Counted from the stretch's first letter, positions 9,366-20,225 are shown. The stretch is DNA of 64,000 nucleotides from Elymus sibiricus (GCA_039707655.1 CM077675.1:418003162-418067161); one strand, 5' to 3'. Translations and numbers: made by a program. The notes: generated by a model from the sequence alone, not told the origin.

Positions 9366-10167
9366 ATTGGAAAAGCCCTTAGGAAGAAAAAGAATTTTAC
9401 TTATGTTTTAAATTCCTATATTCTTGTTTGTTCATTTCTGACTCTTCTCCGACTTTCAATCTTTTAGATGGCCACCTTCACCCCAGTCCTGATCACGGAA
9501 TTTTGCCAGCCCGACGAGACAATGCCCTTCGGCAAGCAGCTGGTGCAGATCGTCAATGAGTTGCTCTGCCTACTATCATCAGCGCCCCTATCATGGCTCT
9601 TCTGACAGACGTTCGTTACAGGATTGAGGTGCACATACCCGGGAGGACCTTCGGACATCACACGGAGCCCATCGACTTCAAGTTTGTGTCTCCCACTTGG
9701 ATTATCGGGAGGAACATGGCAGTTCATTGTCAGATCATGGTGAGGTTTGATCCGATGGGATCGCCTCTGTACTCTTCCCTGATGCGTCCAAGTGCACAAT
9801 GAACTGCCATGTTCCTCCTGATAATCCAAGTGTGAGACACAAACTTGAAGTTGATGGGCTCTGTGTGATGTCCGAAGGTCCTCTTGGGTATGTGCACCTC
9901 AATCCTATAACGAGCGTCTGTCGGAAGAGCCATGATAGGGGTCCCGGTAATAGTAGGCAGAGCAATCCTCAACTCCTTGACGATCTGCACCAGCTGCTTG
10001 CCGAAGGGCATCGTCCTGTCAGGCTGGCAAAATTTCGTGATCAGGACTGGGGTGAAGGTGGCCATCTAAAAGATTGAAAGTCGGAGAAGAGTCAGAAATG
10101 AACAGACGAGAATATAGGAATTTAAAACATAAGCAAAATTGATTTTCTTCCTAAGGGTTTTTCCAAT
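9366..10167. repeat. Long inverted duplication, arms about 370 bp, loop 65 bp
   Basis: The left arm 9366-9730 is the reverse complement of 9796-10167, with roughly 27 substitutions and one 7-nt gap by eye (above 90% identity). The loop is 9731-9795. Both arms carry the same splice-like CTTTTAG before ATGGCCACCTTCACCCC. Arm differences are mostly transitions. A transcript through the locus in either direction would fold into a long, nearly perfect hairpin. The duplicated sequence is protein-like (see 9730-10065). Confidence 0.9.
9730..10065 (-). pseudogene. Unrecognised 111-codon ORF in the right arm of the inverted duplication
   Basis: Starts at ATG 10065-10063 (MATFTPVLITKFCQPDRTMP) and reads openly to a TGA at 9730-9732, through the arm and the loop. 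The left arm has the same start on the plus strand (ATG 9468) but loses frame at a 7-nt deletion. The protein has no signal peptide or membrane segment; motifs such as ALPTDARYRIEVHIP and FGHHTEPINFKFV suggest a compact globular domain. I do not recognise the family. Because it straddles the loop, the ancestral gene was probably longer and this end is chance sequence. Confidence 0.45.
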
Positions 10168-10703
10168 CCTAGTGAGAATTGATTTTCATCTTGATACATC
10201 ATAGCCTAGAGAGAACAACTCTAGCATAGTCCCCAAGGCTAGCCGATTTTCATATAACCTGTTTGGTCCGCACTTTTTAGATTACTTGTTGCAACTCTTA
10301 TTATGGGTGCCAGCCCTTTAGTTTTCTCATTAAACTATGTGGAAGTGGAAGGTTTAACCCGTCCTTAATTGAACTATTTGGGGTTTCATGTTAATAATAA
10401 TACATGAAAAATGGGTATTGATATTCATTGAATGCTTGGGTTTAGGAACTTCTCCTAACTACATATTCCAAGACCTTGCTTCAGTTAGGAAACCATGCAA
10501 CTATTGAGCGTGTGCATCAACTATATGAATCTTTGGACCATATACCTTGTGCATTACAAGTTTTTATCATCTTAATGTTGCTTGGAGTATGAATTTATGA
10601 AAGGAGGAAAGGAGGAGTGTCTCTTTAGTTACTCCTACTCTTTGTTCGACCATAAAGTAGAGTTGTTGTTAGCCTATTATATTCATTTATACTGATTTTC
10701 CAG

Positions 10704-10808
10704 GGAAAACTAGAGGAAGCTCATAAGCTCTTCAAGGCAGCCCTGCATGAAGCTAAAGAAGGATTTGGACTGAGAAATCCACATTCTGCATCAGCTCTGA
10801 ACAACTTG
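10704..10808 (+). pseudogene. TPR exon of a kinesin-light-chain-like gene relic
   Basis: A 105-nt exon bounded by TTTTCCAG and GTAAGT that translates without stops: GKLEEAHKLFKAALHEAKEG followed by FGLRNPHSASALNNL. This is the alternating helix pattern of a tetratricopeptide repeat of the kinesin-light-chain type (AL..AKEGFGLRNPH..ALNNL). Such proteins are helical scaffolds for protein binding. The expected neighbouring TPR exons are missing; the next recognisable one is at 14329. With the stops in that exon, the gene is a relic or a captured fragment. Confidence 0.7.
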
Positions 10809-11067
10809 GTAAGTGTTCTGTTGACTATGAAATGAGGATTTAAATAACATATATGTTTCTTTCTAATGAATGGAGCTGCAGTGCTCATTTAAGTCCATAA
10901 GCTACCTTATGAGTTTTAGCTCCTATTTGGGTACCTGATCAATTTATTAGATTACCGCGGCGCGAGCACCACATGGGTGTCCATTTGCTAATCCATGACT
11001 TGGGTATTCCTACCAAGGATACTCGTTCGCAGTACCACGTTGTATTCCTGCATTACTATTATGTTTT

Positions 11068-12063
11068 ATGTCATCATCTCATGGTCATGAAATAGCTCTC
11101 TTTGGTTTGATTTGGGTCAAAGGACAGACACTTAATATCGTCCTCCATCTGTCCATGTTGACTACAAATAGCCCGTACAAGGATTCCACGAGAGCCAGTG
11201 ATAGTACATACTGCAACAGGGAGACACATGTTAATGTTTACCATAAGCAAACTAATATTTGAAAATGACAACCACTTACAAGTTACAGCCATGGACTTGA
11301 ATATGTCGTATTGGGGAAAAGGCGGGACCGTGGCATTATCAATCTACGATGTGGTGCGGTTTCATTGTTGCATCCATGAGCACTTGAAGGCATGTGCTTG
11401 AGCTTGAAACTGCATGTGAAAAAGATGTAGGCATCCAATATATTCGGTGTCTGTGTGCCTCCCGAAATCAACGCCGACAAGCCTATGGACTACGAGATTG
11501 AAGCAGTCGACATGAACTCATCCAATAACCTAGATGGTTTGTTGGATCATCCGGAGGCTAATCTCGATCACGTATGTCGTATGGTCTAGAGCTCCATGCA
11601 TGGTCGAGATTACCCTCGGGATGATCTAGCGAACCATCCGGGCTGTAGAACGAGTTCATGTCTACTACTTCAATTTCAAAGTTAATAGGCTTGATTGCGC
11701 TGAAGTTGAGAGACATGCAACACCAAATATCTAGGATGCTTGCACCTTCTCGACTTCTAATTTCAAGCTCAAGCACAAGCCTTGAGGCGCTTGTGGATGC
11801 AGCAAGCAATCCGCACCATGGTGCTAATTGATATTGTTGTGGTCTCACCTTCTCCTAGATTATAAGTGGTTGTCATTTTTAAATATATTAGTTTGCTTAT
11901 GTTAGTGTTTCTCTATTGCTGTATGTATCACCATTGGCTCTCGTGGACTCCTGTTATGGTCTACATGTAGTCAACATAGACCGAAGCAGGACGATCTTGA
12001 TGGATCCGTCCTTTGACCCAAATGAAACCGAAGAACATTTCATGGCCATGAGATGACGAAGGA
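11068..12063. repeat. Second long inverted duplication, arms about 500 bp
   Basis: The left arm (about 11068-11580) matches the reverse complement of about 11590-12063 with clear divergence, perhaps 75-80% identity. Anchors include TTTGGGTCAAAGGAC (left near 11123; inverted near 12015), CCACGAGAGCCA, ATAAGCAAACTAAT and AATGACAACCACTTA. The centre near 11590 carries GATCACGTATGTCGTATGGTC and its imperfect inverse. Both arms have an equivalent open frame (DYEIEAVDMNSSNNLDGLLD versus NFEIEVVDMNSFYSPDGSLD), which suggests duplicated coding sequence. The family is not recognised. Confidence 0.75.
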
Positions 12064-12525
12064 CAAAATAACAGTGACCCGGGAATTCAAGGAGGTGTTT
12101 AGAATGAGGATCCCTGGTTGTAATACCCAAGTTGTGGATTGGCTAATGAACAACCATTTGATCCTCGCCCACAAATGCAATTAAGCTTCCATCCTCTTCC
12201 CATGTTGAACAAAATGTGTTAGCATGTTAGCTGCTGAGCAATCTCCATTCTCATTGTTTGACTAGTTATCTTGTACTGCAGTACCACATGTCGCGAGTAA
12301 TTCGGTTCCGATATACATATAACCCAACATAGGGATAGACGTGATGTTGTGGCAATGGAATTGGCACGCATACTATGTAAAGATCATTCAGGGCATCTTG
12401 CAAATATAAGTGTTGAAGCACTTGAGCAAGTTTTTTATCAACTGTAGATTAAGTGTGCATTGTTCGCCTAATTTTTTCACAGATCTGTAGCATAATGCTT
12501 ACAAGTTATGTTAGTTTGCCAACTA

Positions 12526-12899
12526 CTTCCTTCGTTCACAAATATAAGACATTATAAACTTTTTTGTGAATCGGATGTATATAGACACGTTTTAGGGCCG
12601 GTTCTTTTGCTAGCTTCTAAAATAAGCTGGAATAAGCTGCTCCCTACCCAGCTTATTCTAGAAGCTCAACCAAATTTATTTTTTTAGAAGCCTACTAATT
12701 AAGACTTGACTAGTAGGCTTCTAAAAAAATATTTTTGGTTGGGCTTCTAGAATAAGCTGTCCCCTACCCAGCTTATTCTAGAAGCCCAAAAAAGGCACCA
12801 AAAGAACTGGCCCTTAGTGTGTTTGTTCATTCATTTTCAGTCCGTATGTAGTCAAATATTGAAATATCCAAAACATCTTATATTTGTGAATGGAGGGAG
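12526..12899. mobile_element. Stowaway MITE interrupted by a Tourist MITE, TSD TA
   Basis: Ends CTTCCTTCGTTCACAAATAT and ATATTTGTGAATGGAGGGAG, with TA at 12524-12525 and 12900-12901. Interrupted at 12592-12816 by a Tourist-like MITE and its TTA duplication. A second, uninterrupted copy follows directly. Confidence 0.85.
12595..12813. mobile_element. Tourist-like MITE nested in the Stowaway, TSD TTA
   Basis: 219 bp with ends GGGCCGGTTCTTTTG and, inverted, GGGCCAGTTCTTTTG, flanked by TTA at 12592-12594 and 12814-12816. It also holds an internal inverted repeat (CCCAGCTTATTCTAGAAGC and AGAATAAGCTG), so the single strand folds almost completely. Confidence 0.88.
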
Positions 12900-12901
12900 T
12901 A

Positions 12902-13047
12902 CAATTCACAAATATAAGACATTATAAACTTTTTTGTGAATTGGATGTATATAGACGCGTTTTAGTGTGTTTGTTCACTCATTTTCAGTCCGTATGTAGT
13001 CAAATATTGAAATATCCAAAACATCTTATATTTTTGAATGGAGGGAG
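12902..13047. mobile_element. Tandem second copy of the Stowaway, 5' end truncated
   Basis: Repeats the preceding Stowaway (CACAAATATAAGACATTATA through GGAGGGAG) without the Tourist insertion. Its left end is CAATTCACAAAT instead of the normal CTTCCTTCGTTCACAAAT, and the flank after it is GTGCAATTC. This looks like a tandem duplication joined at a TTC microhomology, older than the Tourist insertion. Confidence 0.75.
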
Positions 13048-13689
13048 TGCAATTCTAGAATTTCCTCCGTACTATACTGTAAAGTAAAACTGGCATGAGA
13101 TTTAATTTTTCAATGGTACGTCTCGAAAGATTCCTCTTAGTATCATCCTAAAACTAACTTGGGTACCATCATGTTGTTATTAAAGGCAAGTTAAGAAGAG
13201 GTTATAATATACTATGCAAGCAGGTTGCCTATACAACTAAATGTCATTACAAAAATATACTGGCCTATCTTCCTTCCTTGTAAAAATATAGGGTACCAAA
13301 GGCTCCATGGATAAGAGCATAGTGATGCAAACCAAAGAGAAGGAAAAACCAGTTAACCCTCTTATATTAAGTTTCTCTAAGAGCATTTGAGAGGCGCTGT
13401 GCACTGGCTTTATAACAGATGATGCATATTGTCTGAATATTTCTGGGTTTTATATCCTTGCGTGATGTGAGAAAAACTTCCAAGCATCCGGAACTTTAAT
13501 ATACACTCAAAGGATGAAACAAAATTTGTCTTACTATTTCTACATGAAGGTGAATACGATTCACAACCATGGCAAATTTTATGGGTTTGAAATAGACTAT
13601 GACCACAACCAGATAAACAAAAAACAATGGGGCAATAATTTTTTTTCCTTACCTTTACCTCAGCAACCAAATTTCTATTCCGTTATTTC

Positions 13690-14172
13690 CAAGTGCCATT
13701 TCTACTGCTCGTCGTCTTCCAACTCGGTGGCGCTTGATCGCAACCGGCCATCGCAGAGACGTAGTCGTGCAGGATTGCCGCTTGCTTCTTGGCATCCTCC
13801 AACGTGGCCAGTGTTGACGGGACCGTAAGTCTTCGGAACGCGCTTTGTTTTGTCCTTGTAGGCGCCGACCACCACAGAGGTGAGAACCGTTGCCGGAGCG
13901 CTAGTCTCTCTGCCCTGCTCGGTCTACCCCTTGAGTGGACCAACAGCCGCACACACGTAATGGTCCATGGTAATCGAATTCTTGGCGTAGACAAAGAAGG
14001 AGGGCGGTTGTTCGAACTTTGAAGAAAGCCAAGTGGGGATGGTGCGGGCAAAGCCAAATGCGCGAGCAGTTATGAGCCAGAAAAGTGCGCGTCGGGCGGA
14101 ACGGGAGCGGGGGCACCGCGGAGGGGAGGCTGCGGAGGCAGGCACCGCCATGGAGACGGTTGCTAAACTCAC
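13690..14172 (-). pseudogene. Unrecognised minus-strand gene remnant, one stop plus frameshift
   Basis: From ATG 14172 (MSLATVSMAVPASAASPPRC) the frame runs to a TAG at 13924-13926, then continues openly (VVVGAYKDKTKRVPKTYGPV) before a shift into a frame with LEDAKKQAAILHDYVSAMAG, ending near 13690. The Ala/Ser/Arg-rich start could be an organelle targeting peptide. No intron boundary or poly(A) remnant is obvious, so a processed origin is unproven. I do not recognise the family. Confidence 0.4.
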
Positions 14173-14328
14173 GTTTTGGATCGAACGCGTTTAGCAATGT
14201 ATCTGGACCAAAGAAAAACTAATATATGGGCAGGATGTTGTTTTGGATCTCCGCACTTCGTGCTTTTAGAGGGGTAGTAGATTCTTGAGTGCATTTTTTG
14301 GTTCGTGTTTAACATGCCTTTTATTTAG

Positions 14329-14406
14329 GAGCTGGTGAAGTCAAACCAACTGGCTGAAGCTGAAAATTTGTAGAGGGAGATATAATATAATCTGGAGCTT
14401 TCGAAA
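14329..14406 (+). pseudogene. Decayed TPR exon of the same relic, two in-frame stops
   Basis: A 78-nt exon after TTTATTTAG and before a donor GTATGT. It translates as ELVKSNQLAEAENL, stop, REI, stop, YNLELSK. The stops are TAG 14371-14373 and TAA 14383-14385. The ELVKS..L.EAE..L/NLELSK pattern fits a later TPR helix pair of the same plant family as the exon at 10704. Exons expected between the two were not found, so the gene is dead. Confidence 0.6.
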
Positions 14407-16690
14407 GTATGTCTATCTCAACTACTATAAAGCCACATTTTCACATACAAAATTGAAGGAGGAAAAGGGGAAGAAAACCGAATGCTGCTGTAACCCACTC
14501 AGGATACTGCTGTAACAGGTAATTTTGTCGTCTTCCCTCCCACCATACAAAAACCAGCGCTAAAATCAGCATGTAAAATACTGAAGTGAGGAGGAAAATA
14601 ACCAGTTGGCTGTGTTTTCCCTTTCGACGTCCACAGGTCTACTCGAGGGTCTACAGGTCTACTGAGAAGGGGTGAACCAAATTCAAGATGTGCCAAGAAA
14701 ATTGAACGCATAGATCTTTGCATCTAGCTACACATGGTTTTGTTTTATGCAGCCAGATTTTCTTACATCCGGACTTGATCAACCACAAATCTCGTAACAT
14801 ATATATACACTTGATTTCTTTGGTAATTGACACGGGCATTTTGCTAATATAGCTTCTTCTTCTTTTTTTTGCGGGGGGGTGCTACTATAGCTTTAATCAT
14901 ATACTTTCTCTAAAGTGGTCTGTCATGGGAAACCGGTCATGAACATAATGTGGGTCTTAAATCATAGGCGTGCAGCATTCGGTTAGTTTGGTTCGGTAAA
15001 TATGATTGCTGAGTTAATAAGATATGAAACTAAAAATACGATTCAGTTTCGATACTACTGTGAGTTCAGTTCAGTTGTTGGATGTGGGTTTCCTCTGTAA
15101 AATTCAACTTGTTGAGTATTATTATATTCAACTCGTTGGTCGTCTGTTTCTTGTTCATAGAAACCGCGCCTAGTTAGTCCGGTGTTCTCATTAGAAAATC
15201 CTTTCCTTCTAAATTAGGAAGAGTTTTATCTTAATAAGAGTGGGTTATCTTGTGGGATTTGATTAGTTGATTATTCGACGTGATTTCCTCCGTAAAATAA
15301 ATAGCATAGCAACGTCAATCTCTTTCAAGGGAAGTAGCAAATTGGTTGATTGTCTTAAAAAATGATATATGAATAAATCAGCTTCTAGGAGTTGATGAAT
15401 CTGGAAATAAATGCATGTTAAATACTCCATGAATAGGCCGAACTGAGAGCTTCTGCCATGCCTACACTTGTTTAACCCTGAATGTGTTGTGGTTTTTCAT
15501 CAGGTGGCTTAGACGGTTAGAAGGTCAGCACACATCAATGTGGTGCGTAGCATCACAGTGAAAGATGTGGTTTCAGCTCTTGAGAGAGGGCATCAGATGT
15601 CGAAATCGTCTTTGCTAATCCGGTTACATGGTAGGCAGCCGACAGAACCAGCTGTGAAACAGTTGCCTGAATTTCCATTGTTGAATAAATTTTGTCATTA
15701 ATTGTTGCATGTCCATGTGTTCTCTTAGCCAAGCAGAGATGCATCTACTGTGGGAGTAGAACAACTGATGTGAGAGCTCCATTTGTCAAACGATAATCAA
15801 TTTTGAAAGCATTTGGAAACAACAGCGCACCAACATTTTTCTCACAGGATCAGTATGCAGGAGCGCTTTTTATTTCTTCTCCAGTTCTGTCTGTAAAATT
15901 GTAATCTTGTCTAATTGTCTTTGTATGAATAGCAGCACAAGACCATGCTCGCCGGTTGAATAGAAAATGGTCTTCTCATAAGCTTATATGACTTCTGCTG
16001 GGTAGGATATCAATGATTCTGATTGGTTTGGGAAAAGCTAATGGGAAAAAAATAGTTTGGTTCAGTTAAGTTGGATCTGATTGTTCAGAAGCATTAAAAT
16101 ATTGGATCCAAATGATAAAATATAGCTAATTCAATCACATATAGGATATCTAATAGGTGTGTCTTTTGGCATCTTTTTGAAAAATTATACTCTTTGACAG
16201 CCGCACAGCGTATCATTTTAATTCATGTATGAACTTTTCTACAGTGAGGTAGCTAGAGCATATCTATGTGACATTAAACTTTCAAGAAGTTAGCTCTTAT
16301 CAAAGAATGCATATCTAGGGTGCTAGCTCTTGTCAATAGAACGCTAGCACCCTTATCAAAGAATGCATTAAAAAGTTGGCATCTATATACAGCTAGGGCA
16401 TATATATGTTACAATAACAAAGGCTGATCCGGAGAGTTAGCACACTTCATAAAAGAACCCATAATGGTACTATCATATAATTTGTGTAGTGTTATGTTAC
16501 GAAAAAACTCATGTACAAATGTTTCAGTGAAGTCCAGATTATACGACTTTCTCCTGTTAGTTGCTTACTATTTTTAATTTTGATTTTTTTATGATTCTAA
16601 TGAGAACCATCTCCTGTAGAGTTCTGCTTCAGGTACGGTGACTTGCATACGACACTGAATAACAGCCATCAATTGTGTTTGCTGTAGGGC
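14407..16690. other. Unassigned AT-rich intergenic DNA
   Basis: No gene recognised. A small hairpin GGGTGCTAGC / GCTAGCACCC (stems 16318-16327 and 16343-16352) is flanked by a 17-bp direct repeat CTTATCAAAGAATGCAT at 16296-16312 and 16352-16368. A possible splice-like CATCAG near 15500 has no supporting frame. Confidence 0.4.
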
Positions 16691-17238
16691 TACAATATCA
16701 TCATACGAAAATCGCACCTAACTTCATCGTACCTAAGCAGCTCCATCTCATGTAACGGATTGTCCTCGCTACAATTGCCGCCATCATCTAGGCAACTCGC
16801 ATTCCATAGATGAACTTAGTCTTCATGTTCTTTTGCAGCACAATGCTTGTACTTCAACAATACTAGCATAGCAAAGATGTGTGAATCGCTTGTAGATAAA
16901 ACATGAGATACATTCTTCGTCAGCTCGGATTTAGTACCGAACTAGCAAAGGCTATGCTAAATGGACCCAAGCAGTCCACATAGCTGCGGTACTAACCAGC
17001 CTATTACAATTTACAATACAGCAATACCAGTATCAGTCAAGCAAGACTTCTCACATCCCATTCTTTCTTACTGCGGTCTGAGTACCGAACGGTCGCACTA
17101 CACTCACATACCTTCTTCATCTTCTGCTGTATGTATCACAAGCCATACATGTTGTAGTGCTAGGCTTCCTACTATTTGTTGTACCACTATAATTTTTTGC
17201 CTTCCTTCCACGTGCATTGTCGTGTGCATCGGCGCTTC
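16691..17238 (-). other. Probable 3' UTR and downstream region of the LRR gene
   Basis: Follows the TAG stop on the minus strand. It has no intron-like or repeat features and no ORF worth calling. The end of the transcript cannot be placed; GTATTGTAAATTGTAATAGG (minus strand, near 17010) would be a plausible poly(A) region. Confidence 0.35.
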
Positions 17239-19072
17239 CTAGCATCCAAAGTCATAGGAAACCAATCCTTGAAGCTCCGGGCCGTTCAGCCTGCTGTTGT
17301 TCTCGAAGCTGGAAAAGTAACAGTTATGTCTTATTAGCCATTCGTCACATGAACCCACTACTAGAGAAGATGCATATCTGATATGAGAGCTATCAACTTA
17401 TGAATGACACAGGAGTCACAAAAAAGAACTTATGAATGAAACGATCTCAAAAACCATCATCATAACATTTCTAGTTTATGGAATCATGAAAAACTAGGCC
17501 ATCGCCCTTAAGGACATCACAGTACAAATGTAGCAAAATTTATAGCTTTTTAGGACTCCAGATGCACAGTAGTTCCACAAAATATGGTAGTGAACTTTGA
17601 GATGTACCTTCGAAGAGGGAAGCTTGAGAATGGACCATCGACGGGGATCGTCCCACATAAGTCATTGTTAGACAGATCACTGCGTGTCACAACGACTTAA
17701 AAGTCAGCAACCACAGATAGAGAATCAACGGCACAACTAAATCTGGTATACATATGTTAAGATGCACACTCACATGACTTTCAGGTTGGAGAGTTTGGCC
17801 AGCTCCCGTGGAATTGACCCAGCAAGTTTGTTGTTGTTCAAACGCCTACAAGAAATTGCTTTAGTATTCACTTGGGAAAAATCGTTCACATATGAATTAA
17901 GAGAGACAAGCCTACATCATTTTAATTTATCTAATGCTTAACTATGCCAAAAGCAAATTTCTAAATTGCATTCCAGTTTATTCAGAACTATGGCCACGAC
18001 AGCCCAGCCATTTTGGGTGTCACTTGGGCTAAAATGCCATGAATTAGAGCTGTAGTTTTTTTAAGGGGGCATTTGTACTGTGTAGGAATTAAGTGCAATC
18101 AGAGGATAATGCATACATGAATCTCAGTGAACTGAGCTTGGAAAGCGACTTGGGGATTCTTCCGGTGAGCTTATTGGCATACAGATCCAAGCTGATCAAA
18201 TTCTTGAGCTTGCCCAATTCTTTTGGGATCTCGCCATTGAGGTTGTTCCTGTACAGCTCCCTGCAAATCAAGTTCCAATTGAGAAAATTAAACCATTTTG
18301 TTTCCGTTAGAATAACAGAAACGGTGGATTTCATCATCGTAGGGGCACATACAGGTACTGAAGATTCACAAGGCGGCTGAGCTCGGGGCCGATGGAGCCG
18401 GAGACGTTGGAGTTGCCTAAATCCCTGCACAAGTTTGCCACAAAGAGTGTTACGCGACACGGTCATCCAACCAACCAACAGGACGCGATATTATTGAGCT
18501 ATGTATGACAGACGCCACGTTATTGATTACGCTTGCAAGCTAATTCATATTTATTTAATTAACAAAAACTGGATACCCTTTTGAACAGTAGTGTGATTAT
18601 TCAGTTATTGATTAAGCCAGCAATCCCTTGAACAAGAAGCAAGCGGAAGACCAAAGACCATGGATATCCTTGCCGGCACGCAAGCAAAACAATAAAAATA
18701 AAAATTGAGCAAACAATTTGACCTAGAGATCGAAAGCGAGCTGGGTTGCTGGCAGTGGCTAATCTGAGCGGGCGCGGGGAAACCCTGGAAGACGAAAGCT
18801 TGATTGGGCGGAGGGAGGAAGAGGGGAACGACGGTAGCTTACAGGCGGACGACGCGGCTGGCGCTGTCGCAGGTGACGTGGAACCAGGTGCAGGGGTTGA
18901 CGAGGGTGGGATCCCAGCTCTGGAGCACGCCGTTGGGGTCCGACAGCCGCATCCGCAGCGCGTACAGCGCGTCCCCCTCCTCGTTGGACGCCCGCGCCGC
19001 GCCGGCCGCCAGGCCCAGCAGGAGAGCGGCGCCGGCGAGGAGGAGGAGGGAGGAGTGGGCGCGAGGCGCCAT
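17239..19072 (-). CDS. Secreted leucine-rich-repeat protein, 219 residues, six exons, intact
   Basis: Exons (minus strand): 19072-18843, 18424-18353, 18260-18117, 17845-17774, 17679-17608, 17308-17239. All introns have GT..AG borders and all phases agree, giving 660 nt with stop TAG. The start is followed by a hydrophobic signal peptide ([19 protein letters not shown]). Then come the plant LRR N-terminal cap ([20 protein letters not shown], with CTWFHVTC), five LRRs at about residues 77-175 (for example [20 protein letters not shown]) and a short tail ending in Cys. Exons 2, 4 and 5 are each 72 nt and exon 3 is 144 nt, one or two 24-residue repeats. There is no transmembrane segment or kinase, so it resembles the free ectodomain of SERK-type receptors, like the small plant LRR proteins linked to defence and apoplastic signalling. 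Function is inferred from family. Confidence 0.93.
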
Positions 19073-19401
19073 GGCGGCGGAGAGGAGCGGCCGGGGGCGG
19101 GGAGTGGAGCGCGGAGTAGATCGACGGGGCTGCTGCTGCACTGCTCTGCTCTGCTCTGGCGTGGGAGGAGGACGGGTGGTTGTGGAGATGGGAAAGGCGC
19201 TGCGAGTGCGTGACCGAGTGGTGTGGTCAATACGGCAAGGGAGGGGTACAAGTCCACGGTCAAACTTGGACCGAGCCGAGTACGCGGTGGAATCATTTTT
19301 TTCTGCAGAAGCTTGACAGGGGAATGTCGCGTCACTGATGAAAAGTGAGGAGGACGGTAGGTGGAAAATGAAGAGGAAAGCGGGAACGAACCGATCACAA
19401 A
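19073..19401 (-). promoter_or_regulatory. 5' UTR and proximal promoter of the LRR gene, with two W-box motifs
   Basis: On the minus strand TTGACC occurs at 19230-19225 and 19263-19258, about 155-190 bp upstream of the ATG. TTGACC/T is the WRKY-factor W-box, common in defence-gene promoters. No clear TATA box is seen. A (CTGCT)-type repeat lies near 19138-19157 in the likely 5' UTR. The promoter is cut off at 19402 by a transposon. Confidence 0.4.
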
Positions 19402-19642
19402 GGGCGTGTTTGGGTTCAAGTTGTGAACAGTTCCTGCATAAAACCCAGCCTGGTTGAGCAAAAACAGGCCCTAATGCGCCATCTACAAGTTGTTTGGTTG
19501 CCTGCATCTAGGGTCCCTGCATTAGGTAATACGCAAGTGCACTTTGTTTGGTTGCCTGCATTGGCCCAAGCGGCACATGGACAAGGTGTTTGGTTGCATA
19601 CGGCGTACATGGTGTGCTTACCTTATACCCTAGTTGGTGAGC

Positions 19643-19968
19643 TTACCCACAATGATCACACCTAGCACACCAACGCCACAGCACAGCAATGGCGATGAAC
19701 TGGACGAAGATGATGAAGTTCTTCAGCTTCAGCCCAAACTGACGATCCACCTTAGCACCTTCCACTTTGACACCTCCAACCTTGCCACTGTCAACACTGC
19801 TGCCTCCGTGCTTTCGCACCCAGTTGGAGTAAGCTTGTTCTGTTGCCTGCCTAGTCTTGAACCCTCTATGGCTGCTGTTGCTATACGATGCCACTTGTGC
19901 ACTGGCTTCTTCCCATGAACTGTAAACCCTTGGAGCCTTACCGATGAACACGGCATACCACTTGCTCT
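19643..19968 (-). CDS. RNase H1 N-terminal (Cauli_VI-type) domain protein with a C-terminal membrane segment
   Basis: After a splice acceptor (CATTGCTAG, near 19970) the frame reads KWYAVFIGKAPRVYSSWEEA then AQVASYSNSSHRGFKTRQ. This is the RNase H1 N-terminal domain, a small fold that binds RNA/DNA hybrids or dsRNA in RNase H1; the aromatic and W-E-E pattern is clear. The frame stays open to TAA at 19643 and ends in a hydrophobic segment (NFIIFVQFIAIAVLWRW) that looks like a single transmembrane helix, followed by a short Cys-rich tail. No RNase H catalytic domain is present. The upstream exon is not established (a candidate starts at 20058). It lies within the Harbinger-like element. Confidence 0.6.
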
Positions 19969-20225
19969 AGCAATGCACAAGAGCAAGAGTTGAAGCAGCA
20001 AATCAATGGAGCACACAAGTAGAAGAGAAGAAGTAAAGCATGCATGATCATACGGCATAGCAAGTTCTACCTAGCACTACCATGGTGTTATCCTACCACC
20101 ACATCCAAAAGAGGGTGTCGTCCTACCATCGCAAGTTCACCATCATCGTGAGGGGTTAGTATATACCACCTCATCAAAATATACAGACCATCAAATAGTT
20201 TTCCAGCCCTAACTACACAAAATGT

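Larger units (their letters stand above)
7958..10703 (+). other. Intron-like region of the TPR relic holding MITEs and an inverted duplication
   Basis: Between the candidate donor at 7958 and the TPR exon acceptor at 10703 I can place only mobile and duplicated sequence: a Tourist-like MITE (8194-8332), a Stowaway MITE (8973-9132) and the long inverted repeat 9366-10167. A short exon may hide near 8700 or 8890-8960, but no frame supports one. Confidence 0.4.

Noticed and set aside
9366..10167. Inverted repeat as the terminal repeats of a transposon
   Set aside because: The duplication reaches into protein-like sequence with only 65 bp between arms, and I see no target duplication at 9366 and 10167.
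18746..19507. Long plus- and minus-strand frames over the start of the LRR gene
   Set aside because: They are shadows of GC-rich exon 1 and its promoter in other frames.
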